Shown here piece after piece: positions 7,509 through 14,499 of a stretch of 21,554 nucleotides of DNA. The first letter of the stretch is position 1; every line of letters starts with the position of its first letter. Made by a program: the position numbers and the translations under genes. A model generated the notes under the pieces. That model made no database searches. It saw nothing but the letters and a program-made list of their open reading frames with translations, and was not told the origin of the DNA. Source of the DNA: an uncultured Muribaculaceae bacterium (GTDB taxonomy: Bacteria > Bacteroidota > Bacteroidia > Bacteroidales > Muribaculaceae); contig CAJUHX010000033.1 in NCBI GenBank assembly GCA_910586455.1, positions 1 through 21,554 of the forward strand, given 5' to 3'.

Positions 7509-8900
7509 TCAGTCTTCTTCGTCGGGTGCGGCGTCTTTGGGCAGAGTGACATGCAGCAGCAGCCAGCCTCCGACACCTGCCAGAAGCGAGCCTGCCACAA
7601 TGCCGAGCTTGGCATGGCCGAGCAGTTCTACGGTGTGAGGGTCTGCGCCGTTGAATGTCAGCGCGGCTATGAACAGCGACACTGTAAAACCAATGCCTCC
7701 GAGCATCGACACTGCCGCCATCATCTTCCAGTTGCTGTGGTCGGGCATCGGAGCCGCTCCGAGTTTTACGGTAAGCCACGAGAAGCCCAGTATGCCGGCA
7801 AATTTGCCGACGACAAGAGCCAGAATTACAGCCAGCGACACACCCTCAAATACCGACGCCGGGTCGGTTTCAAGCAGGAAAATGCCGGCGTTGGCAAAGG
7901 CGAACAGAGGCACAATGAAGTAGTTTACGATAGGGTGCAGCGAGTCTTCGAGTTCCTGCAGTGGCGAAATTACTTTGTCGGAAGCCGATTCAACTTCTTT
8001 GAGCCAGTTCAGTTGCTGGCGGTTGAGAATCGTGCGTTGACTGAGCAGCTCGTCGTCTTCGCCACGGAAGTGGGCAATAGAGTTACGTATTATTTTTATA
8101 TACTTCTTGGGGGCGAATACCGGTGTTGCCGGCACACAGAATGCCACCAGCACTCCGGCGATGGTAGGGTGAATGCCTGAATTGAGAAACAGAAACCACA
8201 CCACGCCGCCTATGCCCAGATAGAAAATCTTACTCTTGATGTGCATGTGGCTGCCCAGCAGAAGCACCACCAGCAGTCCGGCGGCATAAAGCAGCAGATC
8301 AGCCTCGATGTGGGTGGAATAGAATGTGGCAATCACCACTATGCCGCCAATGTCGTCGACCACAGCCAGGGTGGTAAGGAAAATCTTCAACGACAGCGGC
8401 ACACGCTTGCCAAGCATGGCCAGTACACCCAGCGAAAAAGCGATGTCGGTTGCCATGGGTATGGCTGCGCCGCCACTGTATTCGGTGCCTCCGGCCATCA
8501 GCCAGTAAATCAGTACAGGGCAAACCATGCCGCCTACGGCAGCCATTATAGGCAGTAGCGCCTGTTTGAACGATGCCAGCTCGCCTACCAGAATCTCACG
8601 TTTTATCTCAAGGCCGATGGAGAAGAAAAAAACTGCCATCAGGGCATCGTTGATAAATGCCAGCATATCCATGGGATGCCCCGAGTGGCTGAATATGTTG
8701 AAGTCGCCCACCTGCAGGCGTATTTCCTGAGTCCAGAAGTTGAAATAATACTCGTTTATGCCGGGGATATTGGCTACTACCAGCGCGAGCACCGTGGCTG
8801 CAATCAGCACGTTGCCTCCGGAGGCATGGCGGCGCAGTGTCTGGCGCGCCGCATAAAACACACGGTGCGGAAAGTCGGGTTCCTGTTGAATTGTACTCAT
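7509..8900 (-). CDS. nhaA: Na+/H+ antiporter NhaA
   Basis: A 463-residue inner-membrane protein that exports Na+ in exchange for H+. Hallmarks are N-D-A-L-M-A-V-F-F-F-S-I-G-L-E-I-K-R-E (84-102), T-D-I-A-F-S-L-G-V-L with Asp152, and V-V-D-D-I-G-G-I with the paired ion-binding Asp182-Asp183. It is longer than the E. coli protein (388 residues). The extra length includes a polar segment at about 275-320 and a C-terminal acidic tail (D-A-A-P-D-E-E-D). All functional residues I can check are present. It is probably transcribed alone; a -7-like element lies about 48 bases upstream. RprY of Porphyromonas gingivalis has been linked to the sodium-pumping NQR genes, so its position upstream of rprXY may be meaningful, but that link is inference. 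Confidence 0.93.
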   Translation of the reverse strand: MSTIQQEPDFPHRVFYAARQTLRRHASGGNVLIAATVLALVVANIPGINEYYFNFWTQEIRLQVGDFNIFSHSGHPMDMLAFINDALMAVFFFSIGLEIKREILVGELASFKQALLPIMAAVGGMVCPVLIYWLMAGGTEYSGGAAIPMATDIAFSLGVLAMLGKRVPLSLKIFLTTLAVVDDIGGIVVIATFYSTHIEADLLLYAAGLLVVLLLGSHMHIKSKIFYLGIGGVVWFLFLNSGIHPTIAGVLVAFCVPATPVFAPKKYIKIIRNSIAHFRGEDDELLSQRTILNRQQLNWLKEVESASDKVISPLQELEDSLHPIVNYFIVPLFAFANAGIFLLETDPASVFEGVSLAVILALVVGKFAGILGFSWLTVKLGAAPMPDHSNWKMMAAVSMLGGIGFTVSLFIAALTFNGADPHTVELLGHAKLGIVAGSLLAGVGGWLLLHVTLPKDAAPDEED

Positions 8901-8947
8901 AATGGATGTGTTGAAACGTTTTTTTAGAGCCGGTTATTATATTAAAA

Positions 8948-8955
8948 CAAACCTA
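8948..8955 (-). promoter_or_regulatory. Possible -7 element for nhaA
   Basis: The minus strand reads TAGGTTTG (complement of 8948-8955), a match to TAnnTTTG located 48 bases upstream of the nhaA ATG. No TTTG is seen at the expected -33 distance, so this is only a partial promoter. Confidence 0.35.
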
Positions 8956-9030
8956 ATTCTTAGATGTTTACGTAGGTGATTGCTTACGAATGTACTTACA
9001 CTTCGCTACAAAACTCATGCCATAAAATCA

Positions 9031-9060
9031 GTCGGGGCACCCGTTTGAGGGTGCCCCGAC
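9031..9060 (-). terminator. GC-rich hairpin downstream of the lipoprotein gene
   Basis: GTCGGGGCACCC (9031-9042) and GGGTGCCCCGAC (9049-9060) form a perfect 12-bp stem with loop GTTTGA. It lies 45 bases beyond the stop of the minus-strand gene at 9106. The minus strand continues as TGATTTTATG, a short T-rich tail, consistent with an intrinsic terminator. Confidence 0.75.
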
Positions 9061-9105
9061 CACAGGTTAGAGATGCATTGTTATCTATAACAGCTGTTTG
9101 AACTA

Positions 9106-9588
9106 TCAGTCGTTGATGCTTGGAGTCACAATACGATGTTGTATTACCTCGTCGCCGGCGGTGTCCGGCAGTTCATTTTCATCAGCTACCACGCAAACGG
9201 TAAATGAAATCAGAGCAGTTGCCATTGATTTGTCGACGGCGTAGACCGGACACGAAATCTGCAGGCTGTGATTACCAAGCGGTGTGGTGGTGCTGGTTTC
9301 GATTTCGAATCCATAAGGTTCAACCACGCTGGTGCCAAGCGGGAAAGCATCCCAGAAATAAGTGGCCGAGGTGATGATAGCGCTCTTGCCGGCCTCGCGG
9401 TTTATGACCTTGACGCTTTCAATCGAGAAACTTTCGCCCTGTACCACATAAATTACATCGTCTTCGCCTATTACGGCATCCTGGAAGGTTACGTCGAAGT
9501 CTACGTTAGGCAGATCGTCATCATCGTCGTGGCATGATGTGAGGCCCAGAGGAATAAGCAGCAGCAGGAGATAAAAAAACTTTTTCAT
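9106..9588 (-). CDS. Small lipoprotein of unknown function
   Basis: A 160-residue protein with a lipoprotein signal: M-K-K-F-F-Y-L-L-L-L-L-I-P-L-G-L-T-S-C, giving Cys19. The Cys is followed by His and five Asp, an acidic stretch of the kind known as a surface-export signal in Bacteroidetes, so it may be displayed outside the cell (inference). The mature part is rich in Val, Thr and Ile with probable beta strands and may be one Ig-like fold. A second Cys pair (C-P-V-Y and F-T-V-C) could form a disulfide. No family recognised. It lies 74 nt downstream of clpB on the same strand, with a strong hairpin between, and no promoter was found in that gap. Confidence 0.75.
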   Translation of the reverse strand: MKKFFYLLLLLIPLGLTSCHDDDDDLPNVDFDVTFQDAVIGEDDVIYVVQGESFSIESVKVINREAGKSAIITSATYFWDAFPLGTSVVEPYGFEIETSTTTPLGNHSLQISCPVYAVDKSMATALISFTVCVVADENELPDTAGDEVIQHRIVTPSIND

Positions 9589-9606
9589 ATAGGAGAGTGG
9601 GGAAAG

Positions 9607-9645
9607 GGAACCGGGCCGGATTGTGTTTCAACCCGGCCCGGTTCC
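9607..9645 (-). terminator. GC-rich hairpin between clpB and the lipoprotein gene
   Basis: GGAACCGGGCCGG (9607-9619) and CCGGCCCGGTTCC (9633-9645) form a perfect 13-bp stem with a 13-nt loop. It begins 17 bases past the clpB stop and ends 18 bases before the lipoprotein ATG on the minus strand. No U-run follows (CCTTTCCCC), so it could be a weak terminator, an mRNA 3'-end stabiliser, or an attenuating structure in front of the lipoprotein gene. Confidence 0.6.
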
Positions 9646-9662
9646 AGGTTTATAATTAGGGT

Positions 9663-12257
9663 TTAGTTTTTAAAAATGAGTGATTCGTCTTTGTCGTCCA
9701 CATCAATTATGATGGGCTTGTCGCGGTCGACTGTCTGAGCCAGAATGTCTTTCGACAGTCGGTTCAGTACCAGACGGTGTATCACACGCTTTACCGGGCG
9801 GGCGCCGAACTCGGGGTCGTAGCCTTCTTCGGCAAGATAGCTCAGGGCTTTCGGAGTTACTTCGAGCGTTATGCCGTTGGTACGCAGCATCTTCTGCACG
9901 CTCTTAATCTGCAGGCCCACAATCTCTTCGATTTCAATGCGGTTCAGCGGTGTGAACATTATGATTTCGTCGATTCGGTTGAGAAACTCGGGTCGTATGG
10001 TCTGTTTGAGCATGTCGAGAACCTGCTCCTTGGTCTTCTCAATGGTTTCGAAGCGGTTTTCGTCGGTCATTTTGGCGAAGTTGTCGCGTATAAGCTGCGA
10101 ACCCATGTTCGAGGTCATTATTATAATGGTGTTCTTGAAGTTGACATTGCGGCCCTTGTTGTCGGTAAGGCGTCCGTCGTCGAGAACCTGCAGGAGGATG
10201 TTGAAAACGTCGGGATGCGCTTTTTCTATTTCGTCGAACAGAACTACCGAGTATGGTTTGCGCCGCACGGCTTCGGTAAGCTGTCCGCCTTCGTCATAAC
10301 CTACATATCCCGGAGGCGCTCCTACCAGTCGGCTCACGGAGTGTTTCTCCTGATATTCGCTCATGTCGATTCGTGTCATCATGTTCTCGTCGTCGAACAG
10401 ATATTCAGCCAGGGCCTTTGCCAGTTCGGTCTTGCCGACACCGGTGGTACCCAGGAAGATGAATGAACCGATAGGGCGTTTGGGGTCGCTCAGTCCGGCG
10501 CGGCTGCGTCGAACGGCATCGGCAATCGCCGTGATGGCATCATTCTGGCCGACTACCCGGTCGTGGAGTTCTTCCTCAAGATGCAGCAGTTTTTCTTTCT
10601 CGGACTGCACCATCTTGTTCACCGGTATGCCGGTCCAGCGGCTTACCACGTCGGCAATGTCTTCCGAGTCGACTTCTTCCTTTATAAGGGCGCGGTCGCC
10701 CTGCATCATGCGCAGTTGCTCCTGAACATCTTTATTTTCCTGTTCTTTCTGCTGTATTTTGGAATAGCGAATCTCGGCTACCTTGGCGTAGTCGCCCTCG
10801 CGTTCGGCCTTTTCGGCATCGAAATTAAGCTGTTCGATGTCAATCTTGTTCTGCTGTATGCGGTTGATGAGTTCCTTTTCGGCCTTCCATTTGGCGGAGT
10901 ATTCTTTCTCCTCCTCGCGCAGTTCGGCAATATCCTTTTCGATTTCTTTGACCTTTTCCTTCATGCCCTCGCGCTTTATTGCTTCACGCTCAATCTCTTT
11001 CTGAGCAATCCTGCGGGTGATGTCGTCGAGAGCCTGAGGCACGGAATCAATCTCGAGTTTTAGTTTCGAGGCGGCTTCGTCTATAAGGTCAATGGCCTTG
11101 TCGGGCAGGAAACGGTCGGTGATATATCGCTCCGACAGCTGTACGGCGGCGATAATCGCTTCGTCACGGATACGCACCTTGTGGTGGTTCTCGTAGCGTT
11201 CTTTCAGACCACGCAGAATGGCTATGGCACTCATTTCGTCGGGTTCGTTTACCATTACCTTCTGGAAGCGTCGTTCAAGCGCCTTGTCTTTTTCGAAATA
11301 CTTCTGGTATTCGTCGAGTGTGGTGGCACCGATGCTGCGCAGTTCGCCGCGCGCTAAAGCGGGTTTCAGGATGTTGGCGGCATCCATGGCGCCTTCGCCT
11401 TTTCCTGCTCCCACAAGGGTGTGGATTTCGTCGATGAACAGAATTATCTCGCCGTCGGCTCCGGTAACTTCGTTGACGATGGCCTTCAGACGCTCCTCGA
11501 ATTCACCTTTATATTTGGCTCCTGCAACCAGCGCTCCCATGTCGAGCGAGTAAATCTGCTTTGTACGCAGGTTTTCGGGTACATCGCCACGGACTATGCG
11601 GTGCGCCAGACCTTCGGCTATGGCAGTTTTGCCGGTGCCCGGCTCGCCTATAAGCATAGGATTGTTTTTGGTACGGCGACTGAGAATCTGCAGTACACGG
11701 CGGATTTCCTCATCACGGCCAATCACGGGGTCGAGTTTGCCCGAGCGTGCACGTTCGTTAAGGTTTATGGCATATTTGCTAAGTGCGTTATAGGTTTCTT
11801 CAGCACCCTGGTCGGTAGCTTTCTTGCCTTTGCGGAGTTCTTCTACGGCGGCTTTCAGTTCCTTTTCGGTGAGTCCGGCATCTTTAAGTATGGTTGAGGC
11901 CGATGAATTGACATCGAACAGCGCCATAAGTATGGCTTCGAGAGTAACGTATTCGTCGCCCTGTTTCTTTGCCATGTCGGTGGCACGCTGCAGCACATCG
12001 TTTGCGCTCCGGCTCAGATATGGTTCGCCGCCGCTGACTTTTGGCAGTGCGTTTATGTCGCGGTCAACCTGCATGGTAATCTGGCCGAGGTTGGCGCCTA
12101 TCTTTTGGAAGATAAACTTTACCAGCGACTCGCCTTCTTCAATCACAGCCTTGAGCAGGACTACAGGCTCAATGGCCTGCAAGCCGGCTCCACGGGTAAT
12201 TTCAACAGCCTTTTGGATGGCTTCTTGCGATTTAATGGTAAAATTGTTGAAATTCAT
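9663..12257 (-). CDS. clpB: ATP-dependent disaggregase ClpB
   Basis: An 864-residue Hsp100 chaperone, full length for the family. Two N-terminal Clp repeats (about 1-145) precede AAA domain 1 with Walker A G-E-P-G-T-G-K-T (204-211) and Walker B I-L-F-I-D-E-I-H (272-279). The charged coiled-coil middle domain spans about 410-530, which distinguishes ClpB from ClpA and ClpC. AAA domain 2 has Walker A G-T-T-G-V-G-K-T (603-610). It acts as a cytoplasmic hexamer that, with DnaK, extracts proteins from aggregates. The 102 bases between the preceding small peptide ORF and this ATG show no full match to the TTTG/TAnnTTTG promoter, so heat-shock control through another element or read-through from the thioredoxin-VKOR unit are both possible. 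Confidence 0.97.
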   Translation of the reverse strand: MNFNNFTIKSQEAIQKAVEITRGAGLQAIEPVVLLKAVIEEGESLVKFIFQKIGANLGQITMQVDRDINALPKVSGGEPYLSRSANDVLQRATDMAKKQGDEYVTLEAILMALFDVNSSASTILKDAGLTEKELKAAVEELRKGKKATDQGAEETYNALSKYAINLNERARSGKLDPVIGRDEEIRRVLQILSRRTKNNPMLIGEPGTGKTAIAEGLAHRIVRGDVPENLRTKQIYSLDMGALVAGAKYKGEFEERLKAIVNEVTGADGEIILFIDEIHTLVGAGKGEGAMDAANILKPALARGELRSIGATTLDEYQKYFEKDKALERRFQKVMVNEPDEMSAIAILRGLKERYENHHKVRIRDEAIIAAVQLSERYITDRFLPDKAIDLIDEAASKLKLEIDSVPQALDDITRRIAQKEIEREAIKREGMKEKVKEIEKDIAELREEEKEYSAKWKAEKELINRIQQNKIDIEQLNFDAEKAEREGDYAKVAEIRYSKIQQKEQENKDVQEQLRMMQGDRALIKEEVDSEDIADVVSRWTGIPVNKMVQSEKEKLLHLEEELHDRVVGQNDAITAIADAVRRSRAGLSDPKRPIGSFIFLGTTGVGKTELAKALAEYLFDDENMMTRIDMSEYQEKHSVSRLVGAPPGYVGYDEGGQLTEAVRRKPYSVVLFDEIEKAHPDVFNILLQVLDDGRLTDNKGRNVNFKNTIIIMTSNMGSQLIRDNFAKMTDENRFETIEKTKEQVLDMLKQTIRPEFLNRIDEIIMFTPLNRIEIEEIVGLQIKSVQKMLRTNGITLEVTPKALSYLAEEGYDPEFGARPVKRVIHRLVLNRLSKDILAQTVDRDKPIIIDVDDKDESLIFKN

Positions 12258-12345
12258 AGTAGTGAATTGTAATGTTTGTTGTTGAAACGAAAAAGCTCTA
12301 TGGCCTTTCTGATAATTTTAACAAATGTGATGCCAATATGTTTAA

Positions 12346-12371
12346 CTCGCCTCTGCGAATTAAGAGGCGGG
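12346..12371 (-). terminator. Hairpin overlapping the end of the 57-codon peptide ORF
   Basis: CGCCTCT (12348-12354) and AGAGGCG (12363-12369) form a 7-bp stem with loop GCGAATTA, extendable by a T-G wobble and a C-G pair at the outer end. On the minus strand it covers the last codons and stop of the peptide ORF and would end the thioredoxin-VKOR-peptide transcript. The T-rich tail is poor (GAGTTAAACAT), so termination may be partial. Confidence 0.45.
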
Positions 12372-12533
12372 TGTTTTGTCAGGCAGCGGCGAATGTTTGT
12401 CGCTGCCGAAATGGAGCATGTTCATTTCAAGCGGTGTCAGCCGCACTGCACCGGGTAAAGGCGGTTTGACGTCGGAGGATAAATTTTGCGCAGGTGCATT
12501 TGCAGCACTGACTTTGCCTAAGACTATTCCCAT
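12360..12533 (-). CDS. Putative 57-residue peptide, possible maturation substrate
   Basis: An ATG lies 5 nt after the VKOR-protein stop and opens a 57-codon frame ending in TAA. The peptide starts M-G-I-V-L-G-K-V-S-A, has a Pro/Ala/Ser-rich middle, then R-L-T-P-L-E-M-N-M-L-H-F-G-S-D-K-H-S-P-L and ends P-D-K-T-P-A-S. It has no Cys and no signal peptide. The segment L-E-M-N-M-L-H-F-G loosely recalls the E-M-N-x-L-x-G-G leader end of Bacteroidales peptide precursors (TIGR04149-like), but the double glycine is absent and I am not sure of kinship. Support comes from the tight spacing, same strand and uninterrupted frame; a chance ORF of this length is possible. It may instead be the remnant of a longer gene. 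Confidence 0.45.
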   Translation of the reverse strand: MGIVLGKVSAANAPAQNLSSDVKPPLPGAVRLTPLEMNMLHFGSDKHSPLPDKTPAS

Positions 12534-12538
12534 GATTA

Positions 12539-13534
12539 TTACTGTTTATTCGTCATCAATTCAGCAAATTTGTTCAGCATCAATACCGCTGCCGTATAAC
12601 AGCAAAGCAGAATCCATGGCTCCGGGGTGTCGAGCCTGAAGTGGCGCTCGAAGCCACCTGCCAGATAACAGAAAAACTGGCACCATAGCAGCCCCTGTGT
12701 AATCACACACAGCGTACACCAGTGGCGCGCCCTGAAGCGCTGGTACCAGACGCTCCAGCAAGTAAATGGCAGACAGCACAGGTTGGCCATAGCCAGATAG
12801 TTGATATACGAAGGGAACAACAGCAATGCTGCCGTACTGACGGCGAAATAGCCAAGGCCTACCTCGCTCCAGCCGAACAATCCAAAGAACTTCGATGCGT
12901 CCATGGCCAGAATCTTGTCGCAACCTCCGCGCTGCAGCACACTGCATACACGGTCGGCTGCTGCAGTATGTACGTTCAGAGATTTAAGCATCAGCATGGA
13001 AGTTACAGTCAGACCGGCCAGGTCTACCAGAATCAGAACCGAGGCAGCCACACTGTGATAGAATCCGCGGGTGACATACAGATATGTCAGTATTGCCACC
13101 ATGGCAGTTATCATAATCCATGTAAGGGCTTCCGCGGCGAAATCAAGCACGCGGTGGCGATGGTATTCAGGTTCGTGTGCACCTGCATGCGGGTTGGCAA
13201 GCAATACCACCCCGGTCCAGTTTTTCTCGAAATCCGACACCGGCATCTGTTTGCGCACACCTTTGTATATATAGTCAACCTGTGAGGACGAAACGGCGGT
13301 TACAATTACAAAATTATCGGGTTTCTGAGCCAGAAATGGTACTGGCAAATGCCCGACGCTGCCCGTACGGGGCACGCGCCAGGCCGAGTTTTCCACCCCG
13401 TACTCATCCAGCAGACGGCTCAGCCCAAAGAGCGACTTGAATGTAAGTCCGTTGAAGCGGCTGTCGCTGTAGCGGCTGGTATGCTGCACTCCCAGGGACT
13501 GCAGAAAATCGCTGAATATCGAGGCCGTCGCCAT
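12539..13534 (-). CDS. VKOR-family membrane oxidoreductase with a degenerate C39-like N-terminal domain
   Basis: A 331-residue protein. Residues about 1-115 look like a C39 peptidase fold (helical start, then L-P-V-P-F-L-A and N-F-V-I-V-T-A-V, then V-D-Y-I-Y-K-G). There is no Cys anywhere before residue 197, and Asn74 stands where the catalytic His is expected, so it cannot be a cysteine protease. From about 135 on, four or five membrane helices carry the VKOR signature: loop cysteines Cys197 and Cys205 (C-S-V-L-Q-R-G-G-C-D-K-I-L) and active site Cys273-T-L-Cys276. All four redox cysteines are kept, so disulfide formation using quinone is expected (family knowledge). Related Bacteroidetes proteins often have a thioredoxin domain fused; here a separate thioredoxin gene overlaps the start by one base (TAATG). 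Confidence 0.82.
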   Translation of the reverse strand: MATASIFSDFLQSLGVQHTSRYSDSRFNGLTFKSLFGLSRLLDEYGVENSAWRVPRTGSVGHLPVPFLAQKPDNFVIVTAVSSSQVDYIYKGVRKQMPVSDFEKNWTGVVLLANPHAGAHEPEYHRHRVLDFAAEALTWIMITAMVAILTYLYVTRGFYHSVAASVLILVDLAGLTVTSMLMLKSLNVHTAAADRVCSVLQRGGCDKILAMDASKFFGLFGWSEVGLGYFAVSTAALLLFPSYINYLAMANLCCLPFTCWSVWYQRFRARHWCTLCVITQGLLWCQFFCYLAGGFERHFRLDTPEPWILLCCYTAAVLMLNKFAELMTNKQ

Positions 13535-13827
13535 TATACGTAATGCTGTATTTTGGCCAAAAGAGTATTGCCGTCGATTTCACCGCTCCAACGCCATACT
13601 TCCTCGCCGTTCTTATAGAGAATGAAAGTCGGCGTGCCTTCGATACGCTGTTCGTCGGCTACATCGCGGTTTTCATCGATGTCGAGCTGATAGAGCTGTA
13701 CCTCGCCCTTGAGCAGTGTCTTGATGTCTTCTACCACCGGCTCCATCCGCCGGCAGTGTCTACACCAGGTGGCGTAGAATTCTATTAATACTACGGGTGC
13801 TGATTTTATTACATTGTCATAAGTCAT
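13534..13827 (-). CDS. Thioredoxin-like protein, WCRHC active site
   Basis: A 97-residue single-domain thioredoxin. The active site is A-T-W-C-R-H-C with Cys22 and Cys25, and the cis-proline loop is G-T-P-T-F (Pro66). The usual WCGPC is changed to WCRHC; Arg-His between the cysteines should raise the redox potential and favour oxidation or isomerisation (inference from DsbA-type CPHC centres). There is no signal peptide, so it should act in the cytoplasm. Its stop overlaps the VKOR-gene ATG by one base, showing tight coupling. No clear promoter was found in the 177-base divergent region to the lipoprotein gene at 14005. Confidence 0.9.
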   Translation of the reverse strand: MTYDNVIKSAPVVLIEFYATWCRHCRRMEPVVEDIKTLLKGEVQLYQLDIDENRDVADEQRIEGTPTFILYKNGEEVWRWSGEIDGNTLLAKIQHYV

Positions 13828-13903
13828 AATAGTAAGTTTTTTAGTTTTCTATGCACATAAAACAAATCAGTACACTAAAAGTTGGAGCATAATGGTAGTA
13901 GGT

Positions 13904-13934
13904 TTTGTTGCTTCCAACCGAAATAGTAATTTTG
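13904..13934 (+). promoter_or_regulatory. Promoter upstream of the 14005 lipoprotein gene
   Basis: TTTG at 13904-13907, a 19-base spacer and TAATTTTG at 13927-13934 match the Bacteroidetes consensus fully. The predicted start near 13941 gives a leader of about 64 nt. Confidence 0.6.
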
Positions 13935-13970
13935 CAGCGTAAAAAAGATATTCCAATTGTTTTTTTTTAT

Positions 13971-13978
13971 TAAATTTG
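13971..13978 (+). promoter_or_regulatory. Second -7 element closer to the lipoprotein gene
   Basis: TAAATTTG at 13971-13978 is a perfect -7 match, 26 bases before the ATG at 14005, with the same flank (TTTGCAGC) as the upstream -7. There is no -33 element at the right distance, so it is weaker or depends on an activator. Confidence 0.4.
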
Positions 13979-14004
13979 CAGCAGTAACTAAATTATAGGC
14001 AATT

Positions 14005-14499
14005 ATGAAGAAAATAGCAATTTTGATTGCGGCATGCGCTCTTGTGGCATGCTCACAGAAAAATACAGGCGAAACAGCTGTTGAAACAGAAGCAGTCACC
14101 GAAGAAACAACCGAATCCGCCAGTAGCGACAGCTTTACCGCCGACTTCCCTGAAATAGAGAAAAGTGTGCGTGAATTCTATGCCGGTGCTGTATTCGGCG
14201 AGAATACTGATTCGGCATATATGGCGCAATTCTGTACTGCGGAATTTATGCGCCAACTGTCCGACGCCTACGATTATGATTCTCCCGGCTACGCTACCTG
14301 CCTGTTGCGCAGCGGTATGCAGGACGGCGATGATTCTCCAGGCGAAGTGCTGTCAGTAACTCCGGGTGCAGGAAACACTGTAGTGGTGGAATACAGCGAT
14401 ATGGGTCACAAGGGTAGTACCACGCTTGAAATGGCAGAAGATTCCGGTCGCTGGAAAATCAACGCCTGTACCGTACCCGAAGGCTTTGATACACTTTAA
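14005..14499 (+). CDS. Small lipoprotein with a Thr/Glu-rich linker
   Basis: A 164-residue protein. The signal M-K-K-I-A-I-L-I-A-A-C-A-L-V-A-C gives lipidated Cys16. Residues 17-45 form a flexible Thr/Glu/Ser-rich linker. The remaining 120 residues have a helix (F-P-E-I-E-K-S-V-R-E-F-Y-A-G-A-V-F-G) followed by beta strands ending G-R-W-K-I-N-A-C, the pattern of an NTF2-like or DUF3828-like envelope domain. That fold assignment is inference. The stop overlaps the stop of the minus-strand gene at 14496 by two bases. Two -7 elements precede it. Function unknown. Confidence 0.8.
   Translation: MKKIAILIAACALVACSQKNTGETAVETEAVTEETTESASSDSFTADFPEIEKSVREFYAGAVFGENTDSAYMAQFCTAEFMRQLSDAYDYDSPGYATCLLRSGMQDGDDSPGEVLSVTPGAGNTVVVEYSDMGHKGSTTLEMAEDSGRWKINACTVPEGFDTL

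Noticed and set aside
12258..12345. Heat-shock promoter or CIRCE element before clpB
   Set aside because: No TTAGCACTC-N9-GAGTGCTAA repeat and no full TTTG/TAnnTTTG match was found.
12382..12407. 7-bp inverted repeat GGCAGCG/CGCTGCC as a terminator or sRNA
   Set aside because: It lies inside the peptide ORF and has no T-run on either strand; too short to call on its own.
12376..12639. 87-codon + frame in the region between clpB and the VKOR gene
   Set aside because: It begins with TTG, runs antisense into the VKOR gene and shows no motif; the minus-strand peptide ORF fits the context better.
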